DNA of 64,000 nucleotides from Variovorax sp. V213 (GCF_041154455.1 NZ_AP028665.1:124001-188000), one strand, 5' to 3'. Shown: positions 1 through 9,263, counted from the first letter of the stretch. A program made the numbers and translations. The notes: generated by a model not told the origin, from the letters alone.

Positions 1-670
1 GCGTCAACTCGGTGGCGAGCGCGTGGCGCGCCACGATCTTCTCGCACAGCGTGCGCGGACGCGCGTCCTGCGGGTCGGGCGGCACCGTGATGTCGCGCAT
101 GAATCGCTGGCCGAACCGCAGCAGCCCGCCGCTCTTGAGGATCGCCGCAGCCAGCGCGTCGCGACCGGCCACGAGATCTTCGACCGGGATCGCCTCGCCG
201 GCCCGGATGCGCGCGACCAGCCCGAAGTCGGTCGAGGTGAACAAGCCGATGTTGTCGGCGTTCTGCCGGTACAGGCGCTCGAAGCTTCCGGCGATGACCA
301 GTCGCACGCCGGCCGCCTTCTCGGCGGTCGGGCTGTGCTCGCGCGAGGAGCCCTTGCCATAGCGCCTGCCCGCGACCACGACCTCGATGCCCGATTCACG
401 GATGGCATCGGTGCCGATGGGGAATGCCTCGCCCGCCTTGTAGCCGGTATAGGGGTAGCGCCCCAGCTTGTCGTCGTAGTGCGTGAGGATCGGAAGCGGC
501 GTGATCTCGTCGGTCGAAACATCGTCACGCAACGGCGACGCGTCGGCCAGTTCGAGGGGTTCTCCCTCCAATCCCCGTTCGACCATGCGTGCGGAACAGC
601 TCAGGATCAGGATGCGCGGGTCGAACCGGATGCTTTCGGCGCTGTCGGCGGCTGGCGTGGAGGCTGGCAT
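1..670 (-). CDS. Aconitase/3-isopropylmalate dehydratase-family protein, swivel domain first (3' end outside window)
   Basis: About 223 N-terminal residues are visible, read leftward from an ATG at 668-670; the gene continues past base 1. Residues about 40-165 carry the swivel (LeuD-like) domain: a DDVSTDEITP stretch and a GKGSSREH loop that in this family helps shape the substrate pocket. The last visible part (TLCEKIVARHA) looks like the start of a LeuC-type [4Fe-4S] catalytic domain, so the protein is probably a single-chain fusion in LeuD-LeuC order rather than two subunits. Reactions of the family are hydration/dehydration of 2-hydroxy di- or tricarboxylates; the actual substrate is unknown. 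A LysR gene lies directly upstream on the same strand and may control it. The iron-sulfur cysteines lie outside the window. Confidence 0.75.
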   Translation of the reverse strand, partial: MPASTPAADSAESIRFDPRILILSCSARMVERGLEGEPLELADASPLRDDVSTDEITPLPILTHYDDKLGRYPYTGYKAGEAFPIGTDAIRESGIEVVVAGRRYGKGSSREHSPTAEKAAGVRLVIAGSFERLYRQNADNIGLFTSTDFGLVARIRAGEAIPVEDLVAGRDALAAAILKSGGLLRFGQRFMRDITVPPDPQDARPRTLCEKIVARHALATELT

Positions 671-750
671 GCCTCGATGTTGACAGGCCGGGGTGCTGCC
701 ATAAAGCGCTCGTACGGCACAGGGGATCTCGCCGTCCGCGAGATCGGTGA

Positions 751-1674
751 TTACCCTCGCAGGCTCTCGATCAGGGCCGCCACCGCGCGAGGATGCGGCG
801 TCTTCCGCAGGGCGTAGATCTTCAGGACGCGGTCGGCCCACTCGTCCTCCAGCGGTCGTCTGGCGAAGCGGTCGGTTCCCGCGTAGGCCGTCACGGCACT
901 TCGAGGCACCACGGCGATGCCGAGGCCGGCCTCCACCATGCGGCAAGCGGCATCGAAGCTGCTGACCGTCACCTTCGGATTGAAATGCCTGCCCAATGCC
1001 GCGGCGCGTTCATTCAGGGACCGATCCATCGCACCGCCCTGATGAACGCCCACCAAAGGATATTCGAGCGCACGCGCAAACGTGATGGTCTGCAGGTCCG
1101 CCAAGTCATGGCCCGAAGGCAGAACCACGAGCAAGGGGTCGGAGGCAAAGTGCCATGAATCCATGCCCGCCGGCACCGCGACGTCGACGCCGACACCGAC
1201 GTCGGCGCGATCGTCCAGACAGGCGCGCAGCACGTCGCGCGTGTCTTCCTCGCGCAAGGCGACCTCCACACCCGGGTACGCCTCCATGAAGCGGTGCAGC
1301 CGCTCGGGAAGGAATCCGATGACGGAAGACATGTTGGCATGAAGGCGCACTGTGCCCCGCACTTCGCCGCCTTCGCTCTGCACCTCGCGCAGCAAGGCTT
1401 GCAGCTCGTCGTCGAGACGTTCGCCTCGCGCCAGCACCAGCCTTCCTGCATCGGTCAGTGCGATGCCGCGAGGCGAGCGCACGAGCAGCGGCGTCTCGAA
1501 TGCATGTTCCAGATCCGCAATCCTGCGGCTCAATGCCGAAGGTGCGATGTTCTCCGCGGCAGCGGCACGGACGATGGAGCCGGCCCGAGCCGCCGCCACG
1601 AACAACCTGATGCTGTAGGAATCGATTCGACGGGTCACGGAACTTACTGGATGGTGAAATGCAAAGTGTGGCAT
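751..1674 (-). CDS. LysR-family transcriptional regulator
   Basis: A 307-residue LysR protein. The N-terminal winged helix (LFVAAARAGSIVRAAAAENI then SALSRRIADLE) is followed by a two-lobed effector-binding domain with the usual family ending. The frame is open further upstream to 1776, but homology to LysR proteins begins just after the methionine at 1672-1674, so I use that start; a GTG twelve codons later is also possible. It is transcribed in the same direction as the aconitase-type gene 80 bp downstream, so it could be co-transcribed with it or regulate it. The effector is unknown. Confidence 0.85.
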   Translation of the reverse strand: MPHFAFHHPVSSVTRRIDSYSIRLFVAAARAGSIVRAAAAENIAPSALSRRIADLEHAFETPLLVRSPRGIALTDAGRLVLARGERLDDELQALLREVQSEGGEVRGTVRLHANMSSVIGFLPERLHRFMEAYPGVEVALREEDTRDVLRACLDDRADVGVGVDVAVPAGMDSWHFASDPLLVVLPSGHDLADLQTITFARALEYPLVGVHQGGAMDRSLNERAAALGRHFNPKVTVSSFDAACRMVEAGLGIAVVPRSAVTAYAGTDRFARRPLEDEWADRVLKIYALRKTPHPRAVAALIESLRG

Positions 1675-1852
1675 GGAGACCGCTGGCACAGCGCTTCTCG
1701 GCGTGCTGAACCAACCGTCTCCAAGCAATGGCCCTCGGAAGTTTGACGCATCTGGCTCCAACCACTTCGTGATCAAAAGCTTTTCAGCTCAGCTCTGCAG
1801 CGCACTCCTGAAGACGCTGCAGGCCTATCAACTGCCGGTGGCCGCTCGTGAG

Positions 1853-1948
1853 ATGAAGTACCCACCCGACAGGCTTTTCAGACTTCCTGAAGTCGAGCGC
1901 CTCGCAGGCCTGTCTAGGTCGGCGATCTACGAGCAGATGCGCAGGGGC
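1853..1948 (+). pseudogene. Truncated AlpA/excisionase-type DNA-binding protein
   Basis: Thirty-two codons from ATG 1853 encode MKYPPDRLFRLPEVERLAGL followed by SRSAIYEQMRRG. This is the first helix-turn-helix of AlpA-like phage/plasmid regulators (pattern RLPEVxxLxGLSRSxIY). After RRG the usual continuation (FPxPVxLGxRxVxW) is missing and the frame runs into unrelated sequence. It is therefore a broken 5' end. AlpA genes usually sit beside integrases on mobile islands, so this marks an old insertion or deletion event. Nothing else recognisable was found between 1675 and 2028. Confidence 0.55.
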
Positions 1949-2028
1949 GTCTCGGCCGTGATCTTGGCGATGGCCAGGCCGGTACGGCCCAGTCAGGAAC
2001 CATGTCGCCGACGCCGGCGGACAAGGAC

Positions 2029-2508
2029 TCAGATGTCCAGAACCAAATCAGTGACGGGCACAGCTTGGCACGTCAGGCACACGTCGGCTTCATCGGGCTC
2101 GGGCCCGTGGAGGTGTCGCACCTCGCCCGACACTATCTTGACCGCGCAACTTTCACACTGCTCCACTCGGCATCCGCTGGGCAATCGCGCACCGGCGGCC
2201 TCACCCAGCTGGAGCAAGGTGCCCTTCGCTGCCGACCACCTGGCGCTGGCCATGCCCGACTGGCGGAAGGTGACCTGGTAGCTGCGCCCCTCCTCGCGCA
2301 GGGGCCCGGGCGGTGAACGGAACACCTCTCGGAAAATGTCGAAGCGGGGTACGCCGCGCGCGACCAGCGCCTGGGCAAAGCTCTCCATCATGCCCACCGG
2401 CCCGCACATATAGACGCGGGCCCTGCGATCGATCAAGTCCTGGGGCAACGGTAGGATCGTCTCGACGCCGGCGCAAAGACGTCCTTGCTCTAGGGGTGAC
2501 GCATTTCC
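2029..2508 (-). pseudogene. 3' half of a phthalate/vanillate-type oxygenase reductase
   Basis: The open frame encodes only the C-terminal half of a PDR/VanB-type reductase. It begins in the NAD-binding part (RVYMCGPVGMMESF) and ends with a plant-type 2Fe-2S ferredoxin domain whose cysteines are in place (C-RVEQC-ESC, and CLTC near the end). The FMN-binding half is absent: going upstream in frame there is a stop at 2509-2511. Full-length relatives have roughly 315-330 residues and this fragment has about 160. No partner oxygenase gene lies nearby. It is best read as a decayed remnant adjoining the AlpA fragment. Confidence 0.7.
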
Positions 2509-2648
2509 TTATGGGCACCGCGCGACATAACGTTTCCCTATAGGTCCAGATCGATCCCGTCTTTGTGCGGCGACGGGCCCTTGAGTACCTTCGGGGTCGA
2601 TCTGGCGCCACCTGGGCGCGCCAATGCGCGAAATAGCAGGAGACACCC

Positions 2649-3290
2649 ATGCGCCGTTCCGTCCCGGCCACCCACGCCTCTTCTCCCGACCTCGTCGAGC
2701 GGCAGAGCCAGCGCTTCGACGTTGACGACGGTGCCACCGACACGGTATGGGCACCAGACATGCCTCACAAGCTATTGGTGATGGGCGTTTCGGGGTGCGG
2801 CAAGTCTTCCACCGCGGCCGCCCTCGCCCAGACCCTGGGCGCCCAGATGATCGAGGGCGATGACCACCACCTGCCGCAGAGCCAGGAAAAGATGCGCAGC
2901 GGCATTGCGTTGGATGACGAGGATCGCGGCCCCTGGCTCGACCGGCTCGGCACCCTGATGGCGGAATCCGCAGGCCACGTGGTCTTGGCCTGCTCCGCCC
3001 TCAAGCGTCGCTACCGCGAGCGCCTGCGCGCTGCGGAACCGACGCTGAAGATCGTCTATATCGACATCGCCCCAGAGGAAGCGCGCGCCCGCGTCGAGGC
3101 GCGAAGCACGCACTGGTTTCCTGCCAGTCTGGTGGACAACCAGTTCGCGACACTGGAGCCACCTGTCGGCGAGCCCGGCGTGTTGCGCATCGATGCGAGG
3201 TGGACAACCGCCGTGCAGTGCGAAGCCACTATCCGCTGGCTGCCTCAGAGATCGGCGGAACCCAACGCTCAGGCGCGCTTGGCGCTGTGA
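2649..3290 (+). CDS. gntK: Gluconokinase
   Basis: Phosphorylates D-gluconate to 6-phosphogluconate with ATP, in the cytoplasm. The family core starts at MPHKLLVMGVSGCGKSS (Walker A), followed by EGDDHH and ACSALKRRYR, all typical of GntK-type kinases. Two starts are possible: ATG 2649, preceded by a good Shine-Dalgarno (AGGAG), gives 213 residues with a 37-residue extension lacking obvious homology; ATG 2760 gives the usual length of about 176. I keep the longer frame because of the ribosome site, but the shorter protein is the conserved one. Its last 22 bases overlap the convergent LysR gene. Confidence 0.88.
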   Translation: MRRSVPATHASSPDLVERQSQRFDVDDGATDTVWAPDMPHKLLVMGVSGCGKSSTAAALAQTLGAQMIEGDDHHLPQSQEKMRSGIALDDEDRGPWLDRLGTLMAESAGHVVLACSALKRRYRERLRAAEPTLKIVYIDIAPEEARARVEARSTHWFPASLVDNQFATLEPPVGEPGVLRIDARWTTAVQCEATIRWLPQRSAEPNAQARLAL

Positions 3291-4207
3291 ACTCCGAGGC
3301 TCTCTGCGAACCTTGGGACCACGCCGTCCAAGGCTTTCAATACGGCTGCGATGGCAGGCCGGCGGAAGGTCCCTTGGGCCATTGCAACGAAGATTCGTCG
3401 CACCATCATTGGATGGACGGGGATCACGCTGAAAGCGGCGTCTGCGGCCACCGCCCTCAGCGCCAGCGCCGGCAGGACGGTGATGACATAGCCGGTACGC
3501 ACCATCTCCAGCGTCGCGGCCATGTTGCGGCAGCTCGCAACCACGCGGGGCGTAAACCCGGCTTCGTGGCAGGCATTCACGATCTGCGTTTTGTATGTCT
3601 GCGCATTTCTGTTGATGGCCCAGTTCTCGGCCTCAAGGTCGTTCATGCCGATGGAAGAGGCTCCCGCGAGTCGATGACTTGCGGCCATCACTGCGGCGAA
3701 ATGGTCCTCGTAGACCGGGCGAAAGTACAGCATGCTCGAGAGGGCTTCGGCACTGATGGAGTCATCGACCAGTGCCAGGTCGACCTGTTTCGCAGCGGCA
3801 GCCTTCAGGCTCTCGCCGGGCTCGAGTTCCTCGAAACGAAGGTCAAGCTGGGGGTACTCGCGTATCAACGATTCGAACACCGCCGGGATAAAGGTCGTCG
3901 CAACCGAGCCGAACGCCGATATCCGGACTTCGCCCGCCACGGAGCCCTTGGCCGACGCGAGGTCCGATTCGATCTCGCTCACCAGATCCAGCACTTTTCC
4001 GGCCCTTGCAACCAGGCTTTCGCCCGCCAGCGTCAGTTGAACGCCTCGGCCTGAGCGCTCAAACAGCACGGTGCCCGTCTCCTGTTCCAGGATGGCCAGT
4101 TGCTGCGAGACAGCGGGGCGTGTGAGGTTCACAGCCTCCGCCACCTTGGCGATGGTCCCTAGAACGGCAAGTTCGCTGAGAAGGTGAAGGCGAGACAGGT
4201 TGAGCAT
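3269..4207 (-). CDS. LysR-family regulator, probably of the divergent 4.4-13.3 kb operon
   Basis: A 312-residue LysR protein. The helix-turn-helix occupies residues about 4-60 (GTIAKVAEAVNLTRPAVSQQ), then the substrate-binding fold. It is divergent from the long operon starting at 4454, with a 246-bp shared upstream region, the classical LysR arrangement, so it is the best candidate regulator for the hydroxyacid dehydrogenase-DUF4392-ABC transporter operon. Its 3' end overlaps gluconokinase by 22 bp in convergent orientation. Confidence 0.87.
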   Translation of the reverse strand: MLNLSRLHLLSELAVLGTIAKVAEAVNLTRPAVSQQLAILEQETGTVLFERSGRGVQLTLAGESLVARAGKVLDLVSEIESDLASAKGSVAGEVRISAFGSVATTFIPAVFESLIREYPQLDLRFEELEPGESLKAAAAKQVDLALVDDSISAEALSSMLYFRPVYEDHFAAVMAASHRLAGASSIGMNDLEAENWAINRNAQTYKTQIVNACHEAGFTPRVVASCRNMAATLEMVRTGYVITVLPALALRAVAADAAFSVIPVHPMMVRRIFVAMAQGTFRRPAIAAVLKALDGVVPRFAESLGVHSAKRA

Positions 4208-4453
4208 CTGAACGACAGAAAAGCTAACGCCTCCACGCTCGCAGCTATATCCCTCGAGCTCTTGGCATCAGGGTATTCCCCAATGAAACGGCACGAGGGG
4301 CCTACGCACGCAATTTTGATGCCCCTATACATGCACCAACTTGGAGGACCACAATAGGAAAGAAATTCTAACGATTCCCGTAAGCATTGGTGGTCTTATC
4401 CACACGCCACGCTCTCCCTACAGTCCAACGCATCCAAACAGGAGCGCTTAGGA

Positions 4454-5341
4454 ATGAAGAACGTTGCATTTATCGGTATCGGCAAGATGGGCGCGCAAAT
4501 GGCTGCGCGCCTGGTTTCGGCGGGTTTCAAGGTCACGGTGTTTGACCCGAACCGCAGCGCTGTCGACGAATTGGTATCCAAGGGGGCGGCCGCGGCCGCA
4601 AATCCCAAGGCAGCCGCTGAGGGGGCTGATGCAGTTCTGTTCAGCTTGCCTACGCCCGCCATCCTCAAGTCGGCAATCACAGGCGCCGACGGTGTGCTCG
4701 CGTCGCTGAACAAGGGTGCGGTCCTGATCGATTTCAGCACCGTCGACCCTGAAACTACCAAGGCTCTGGCTGCCGAGGCAGCCAAGAAAGGTGTCGACTT
4801 TCTCGACGCACCGGTCAGCGGTGGCGTTGCAGGTGCCACGAATGGAAAGCTGGTCGTGATGGTCGGTGGCGATGCCGCTGTCCTCGAACGCGTCACGCCG
4901 ATGCTGAACAACTTGGCCGGACGCATCGTCCACTGCGGCGACATCGGTGCCGGCCAGCTCACGAAGCTGAGCCACAACCTTGTGGTGGCAATCAACACCG
5001 TCGCGCTGGGCGAAGTTCTTTCAGCCAGCGTCAAAGCTGGCGGCAACCTGGAAGTGCTGTGCGACGTGATGAGTGCAGGCATGGCCGGCAGCAAGATGCT
5101 CGACTGGTTCCAGAAGACGTTGTTCACCGCAGAGCGCCCGGCATTCTTCGCCATCGACCTGATGAACAAGGACCTGGGCCTGTGCCTCGATGAGTTCTCC
5201 AACTACCCGATGCCCCTGGGTCAGCTGGTCAAGCAGACCTACAACGCCGCTCGTGCCAAGGGCATGGGCGGCAAGGACTCCACCAGCGTCAGTGAAATCT
5301 ACGAGGAACTGCTGGGCGTTCGCCTGCAAACCGCCGCGTAA
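4454..5341 (+). CDS. NAD(P)-dependent beta-hydroxyacid dehydrogenase (3-hydroxyisobutyrate dehydrogenase family)
   Basis: A 295-residue enzyme of the 6-phosphogluconate/3-hydroxyisobutyrate dehydrogenase superfamily, which oxidises a 3-hydroxyacid to a semialdehyde (or reduces the reverse way). Visible motifs: dinucleotide-binding GIGKMG at residues 8-13, substrate-binding DAPVSGGVAGA at 118-128, and the catalytic lysine K171 in GQLTKLSHN. It is the first gene of the long operon, and an aldehyde dehydrogenase follows 33 bp later, a common pairing in which the second enzyme removes the semialdehyde. A ribosome site (AGGAG) lies about 9 bases before the ATG. The substrate is not determined; hydroxyisobutyrate, glycerate/tartronate semialdehyde and related compounds are all possible. 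Confidence 0.88.
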   Translation: MKNVAFIGIGKMGAQMAARLVSAGFKVTVFDPNRSAVDELVSKGAAAAANPKAAAEGADAVLFSLPTPAILKSAITGADGVLASLNKGAVLIDFSTVDPETTKALAAEAAKKGVDFLDAPVSGGVAGATNGKLVVMVGGDAAVLERVTPMLNNLAGRIVHCGDIGAGQLTKLSHNLVVAINTVALGEVLSASVKAGGNLEVLCDVMSAGMAGSKMLDWFQKTLFTAERPAFFAIDLMNKDLGLCLDEFSNYPMPLGQLVKQTYNAARAKGMGGKDSTSVSEIYEELLGVRLQTAA

Positions 5342-5374
5342 GCGCGCCTCCCCCATCCAGCCAAGAGCATCCAA

Positions 5375-6874
5375 GTGAATACCATCTCCAAGTCCATCTA
5401 CGGCACTGTCAGCCTCCCCACGTCCGGTCTCGCCGGCAACTTCATCAACGGCGAATGGTGCAAGCCCATCGGCGGCAAGACGCTTGACGTCATCAACCCA
5501 TGCCGCCTCGACACCATCGCCACCATCGGCGCGGCCGACTCGCGCGACATCGATGTCGCTGTTGCGGCTGCCAAAGCGGCATTCCCGAAATGGCGCCGCA
5601 AGGCAGCACGCGAACGCGGCGCCATGCTGATCGAGTTCGGCAACCGCATCACCGCAAACGCCGAAGAAATCGCCAAGATCCTGGCCGCGGAAACGGGCAA
5701 TGCGCTACGCACCCAGAGCCGGCCGGAGGTTGCCAGCACCGCCGAAGTCCTTCGCTATTACGGCGGCGTCATTGCAGAGCAAAAGGGCGAGACCCTCCCG
5801 CTTGGGCCTGGCCTCTTCAGCTACACCACCCGCGAGCCTTTCGGGGTGGTCGGGGCCATCATCCCCTGGAACTCGCCGCTCGTCCTGGCCGCGGTCAAGA
5901 TCGGCATGTCGCTCGGAACGGGCAACACGCTGGTTCTCAAACCGGCAGAAGACGCACCGCTCGCCGTCATCCGCATCGCCGAGCTCGCTGCGGACATCTT
6001 CCCGCCCGGCGTCTTCAACGTCGTGACCGGCGAAGGCCTGGAAGCCGGTGCCCCGCTGAGCACTCATGCCGACGTCGCCAAGGTGTCGTTCACGGGATCT
6101 CACGAAGTGGGTCAGAAGGTCGCACACGCCGTTGCGGACCGTATCGGGCATCTGACCCTGGAACTCGGTGGCAAGAGCCCTTGCATCGTCTACCCGGACG
6201 CTGGCACCGATGCGATGCTGGACACCACGGTGAACAACATCATCGCGGCGATGCGCTTCGCCCGTCAGGGCCAATCGTGCACCGCGGGCTCGCGTCTGTT
6301 CCTGCACAAGTCCATCTGGGACAAGGTGATGCCACGCCTGGTGGAGAAGGTCAATGCCCTGAAGGTCGGCGACGCCCTCGACGAAACCTCCGACATCGGC
6401 GCCGTCATCAATGCCGAACGCTACAACGCGGTCTGCGGGTTCATCAAGGAAGCCATGGATGCCGGCGCGAAAGTGGAGACCGGCACGTTGCCGCCGGCCG
6501 CCCGCGATGCCAAGGGCTACTTCCCGACACCCGTCATCTTCACGGGTGTCGACAACACCTGGCGCATTGCCCGTGAAGAAGTGTTCGGCCCGGTACTCGT
6601 GGCCATCGCGTGGGAGAACGAGAGCGAAGTTCTCGCCATGGCGAACGACACGCACTACGGTCTTGCCGCCTACGTTTTCACGAATGACATCGGTGCCGCA
6701 ATGCGTGCCACCGAACAGCTCGATGCGGGCTGGATCCAGGTGAATCGCGCCGGTGGCCAGATTCCTGGCATGTCGTACGGCGGCGCGAAGCAGAGCGGCA
6801 TCGGTGCCGAATACTCCATCGAAGGCGCGCTGGAGAGCTACACCAGCCGCAAGAGCGTCACGTTTGGCATCTGA
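5375..6874 (+). CDS. NAD(P)-dependent aldehyde dehydrogenase
   Basis: A 499-residue member of the classical ALDH superfamily, oxidising an aldehyde to its acid. The catalytic cysteine is C302 (GQSCTAGS), the general base E263 (LELGGKSP), and the Rossmann part has IIPWNSPLV and TGSHEVGQ. It lies between the beta-hydroxyacid dehydrogenase and the first DUF4392 gene; the spacing suggests one transcript. Together the two dehydrogenases could convert a hydroxyacid to a dicarboxylic or simple acid. No feature singles out a specific subfamily by eye. Confidence 0.92.
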   Translation: MNTISKSIYGTVSLPTSGLAGNFINGEWCKPIGGKTLDVINPCRLDTIATIGAADSRDIDVAVAAAKAAFPKWRRKAARERGAMLIEFGNRITANAEEIAKILAAETGNALRTQSRPEVASTAEVLRYYGGVIAEQKGETLPLGPGLFSYTTREPFGVVGAIIPWNSPLVLAAVKIGMSLGTGNTLVLKPAEDAPLAVIRIAELAADIFPPGVFNVVTGEGLEAGAPLSTHADVAKVSFTGSHEVGQKVAHAVADRIGHLTLELGGKSPCIVYPDAGTDAMLDTTVNNIIAAMRFARQGQSCTAGSRLFLHKSIWDKVMPRLVEKVNALKVGDALDETSDIGAVINAERYNAVCGFIKEAMDAGAKVETGTLPPAARDAKGYFPTPVIFTGVDNTWRIAREEVFGPVLVAIAWENESEVLAMANDTHYGLAAYVFTNDIGAAMRATEQLDAGWIQVNRAGGQIPGMSYGGAKQSGIGAEYSIEGALESYTSRKSVTFGI

Positions 6875-6887
6875 CTCGGGGCCCCTC

Positions 6888-7967
6888 GTGAACAGCACCT
6901 CCACATCGGCGAACTACTGGACCCAGGGCTTGTCGTCGCAGCAGGTCGAGACGGGAAACCGAATCGACCGTCTGATGACGCTCGAAATTCGACCGCTCAG
7001 TGGGGGACTTCCCCCGGGGATCGTCGTGCCCATGTACGAGGTCTGCCGCGCGCACCACGAGGGCCCACTTTCGATGGCCGCTGCAGCTGCCCTCAAGGAG
7101 AAGGTTGTACCTGGCAGCACAGTCTTCATCGCTACAGGCGCAGGTGTGTCCCCGAAGCTCCCATGGGGCGAGACCGACGGTCCGGTCGGGGCTGCAGCAC
7201 TCGCAGCCGCCCTGGTCAAAGGGCTGCGCGCGAAAGTCGTCTTCGTCACCGAGGAGGCGCACATGGCGCCCATCAAGGCCGCCGTCGATCTGATGAACGC
7301 CAAGCTCGCTGTCTGGGCCGAAGAGAAGCCGGGTCGCGATGTCCGGCCCATCACCATCGAGTCGTTCCCCATCGGAATGAATCGCGGGCAAACGCGCTCC
7401 CGGGCCCTGATCGAAACCCATCGCCCCAGCGCGGTGGTCTTTGTGGAACGCGACGGTCCCAACGTCGAGGGGCAATTTCACGGGGTTCGAGGTGACTGTC
7501 GAGACCCGCTGGCCGTTGGCTACGTCTATCTGCTGGCGTATCACGCTGCGGAAGCTGGAATCGTCACGATTGGCATCGGTGACGGCGGCAATGAGGTGGG
7601 ATTCGGCGCGGTCCGGGAGTCCATCCGGGACGTCCTCCCGCTGCGTGGCCGCTCTTTGGCAGGGCACGAGTCCGGTGTGGTCACCGTGGTGGCCACCGAT
7701 GTGACGGTGAGTGCCGCCGTGTCGAACTGGGGCGCGTGCGCCGTCGGGGCCGCACTCGCGGTGCTCGTCGGTGACGAGGAGCTGCTGCACGACGCCGATA
7801 CAGAGCATGAACTGATAGCAGTGACTGTGGCCGCAGGTGCGCGCGACGGGGCTACTTCGAAGCAGGCCATGGTCGTTGACGGCATTGCGTTCGACGGCCA
7901 CCTCGCCTTTGTCAATCTTCTGAGTGCCGTGGCGCGCATGTCCATTCGCACCGCTGCCACTGCGTAA
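6888..7967 (+). CDS. D-glutamate-cyclase-like protein (DUF4392), copy A
   Basis: A 359-residue protein resembling the C-terminal domain of mammalian D-glutamate cyclase (DUF4392), which interconverts D-glutamate and 5-oxo-D-proline. Visible family blocks: GETDGPVGAAA at 94-104, VERDGP at 186-191, GIGDGGNEVGFG at 229-240, VSNWG at 278-282 and a GATSKQ...VDG block near 321-332. A GTG at 6888, 13 bases after the ALDH stop, fits the conserved start; ATG 6975 is the alternative. Compared with copy B it lacks the GRGVEHLY block and replaces the KDGVYYSMR stretch with NVEGQFHGVRG. That suggests a changed active site or a non-identical subunit. Function in bacteria is poorly known; cyclase activity is inference. 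Confidence 0.72.
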   Translation: MNSTSTSANYWTQGLSSQQVETGNRIDRLMTLEIRPLSGGLPPGIVVPMYEVCRAHHEGPLSMAAAAALKEKVVPGSTVFIATGAGVSPKLPWGETDGPVGAAALAAALVKGLRAKVVFVTEEAHMAPIKAAVDLMNAKLAVWAEEKPGRDVRPITIESFPIGMNRGQTRSRALIETHRPSAVVFVERDGPNVEGQFHGVRGDCRDPLAVGYVYLLAYHAAEAGIVTIGIGDGGNEVGFGAVRESIRDVLPLRGRSLAGHESGVVTVVATDVTVSAAVSNWGACAVGAALAVLVGDEELLHDADTEHELIAVTVAAGARDGATSKQAMVVDGIAFDGHLAFVNLLSAVARMSIRTAATA

Positions 7968-7979
7968 CCAAGACAAAAA

Positions 7980-9263
7980 ATGCAAGTCAAGAAGCCCACC
8001 GACTCCCTCGGCAATCCGCTCGACCCTATCGTCGGCTTTGCACGCGGGAAAATCATCCAATCGAGCGTCGACGAGGCGCGACGACTGCGCCAAGGTCAGT
8101 CGGTCGCGGCAGAACGCATCCGCCGTCTCGGAGCGATGTCGATCGGCGTGTTCACAGGCAACCAACGCGAGTTCCCGCTGAACGTCGAAGACCTCGCAAC
8201 GAACTGTGAAGAATGGGTGGGGCCTGGGCTCTACGCCGAAGAACTCCGACAGGTCGCCATCGAGCACATGGGCGGACAGCCCGGCGACATGGTGGCACCC
8301 GTGAACAGGACGAGCGCTGGAATCATTGCCACTATTGCAGCGCTCGCCGACGGGAAGCCGGTGGTGTCCGTGGTCCCGCCTGGCGGCCGATCGCACGCGT
8401 CGGTCATCCGCGGATGCGGCATCGCGCAGGTCATCCTGCATGAGGTCCAGGGAGACAAGGACTGGGCGTCGGTCATAGAAGAAAGGGCCCCCGCATTGGT
8501 GGTTGTGACCACCGTCACCAGCAGCCTTGAATATCTGGACGACAACGTCTCCATGGATGTCGCGGCGGTGGCGAAGGCAAGCGGCGCGGCGGTTCTCTTC
8601 GACGAGGCATACGGCGCCCGGATGCGTCCGGTTCTGCGTGGCGGTGCGAAGAGTCTTCACCTCGGTGGCGACGTCGCCATCACCAATTGCGACAAGGCCG
8701 GTCTGTCGGGGCCACGCTCGGGGCTGTTGGTAGGCCGACCGCTGTTGATCACGCGCATTTCTGCAAAGGCGTCCGAGTTCGGGATGGAGGCGCGCGCCCC
8801 CATCGCAGCGAGCGCTCTTCGCTCATTGCAGCGATTCTCTCCAAAGGATCTTCTGGACGAAGCGGAAAGCGGCAAGCAGCTCGCGGCGGCACTGCGAGAC
8901 CGCATGGGAACCGATCTGGTCGCCGTGAGCGATCTTGGTCCAATGATTGAAGAAGACCTCGCCCTCCAGGAAGTCTTTCGCCGCGCCGGCAAGGCCCCAT
9001 CGGGGACTGATCTGGTTCCCTGTGAAATCACCTCGGCGCTCGGCATGTTGCTGCTGCGTGACCACGGCATCCTGACGGTGAATACCCATGGCCAGCCCGG
9101 TGCCCGTGTATCGGTCCGTCTCAAGCCGACCCACGGTGCGATCGAGCGTGTGGGTGGCATGTCCAAGGTTGTCGATGCAATGGTGGCCTCCTTCGATGAA
9201 GTGGCCCGCTACGTCGACAAGCCCAAAGAGCTTGCCGAACTCATTGTGGGAGCCTCGCAATGA
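7980..9263 (+). CDS. SelA-like PLP-dependent enzyme
   Basis: A 427-residue fold-type I PLP enzyme of the L-seryl-tRNA(Sec) selenium transferase-like group, which also contains sugar-amino-acid ammonia-lyases such as DgaE. Likely cofactor residues: K239 in NCDKAGLSGPRSG (Schiff base) and D208 in LFDEAYGAR. An NRTSAG segment near 109-114 fits the phosphate-binding region. No selenocysteine genes (selB, selC, selD) are nearby and the gene lies between two DUF4392 genes, so a catabolic lyase, dehydratase or racemase role on an amino acid is more likely than tRNA selenation. It overlaps the next gene by 4 bp (ATGA), implying translational coupling. Confidence 0.72.
   Translation: MQVKKPTDSLGNPLDPIVGFARGKIIQSSVDEARRLRQGQSVAAERIRRLGAMSIGVFTGNQREFPLNVEDLATNCEEWVGPGLYAEELRQVAIEHMGGQPGDMVAPVNRTSAGIIATIAALADGKPVVSVVPPGGRSHASVIRGCGIAQVILHEVQGDKDWASVIEERAPALVVVTTVTSSLEYLDDNVSMDVAAVAKASGAAVLFDEAYGARMRPVLRGGAKSLHLGGDVAITNCDKAGLSGPRSGLLVGRPLLITRISAKASEFGMEARAPIAASALRSLQRFSPKDLLDEAESGKQLAAALRDRMGTDLVAVSDLGPMIEEDLALQEVFRRAGKAPSGTDLVPCEITSALGMLLLRDHGILTVNTHGQPGARVSVRLKPTHGAIERVGGMSKVVDAMVASFDEVARYVDKPKELAELIVGASQ

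Noticed and set aside
4208..4453. Possible imperfect inverted repeat (GACCACAAT / ATTGGTGGTC) before the DUF4392 operon as a LysR site
   Set aside because: Symmetry is poor and LysR boxes are too degenerate to call from one copy.
6858..8660. Long minus-strand open frame of 600 codons antisense to the DUF4392 and SelA-like genes
   Set aside because: High-GC shadow of the real genes; composition and lack of any domain argue against coding.
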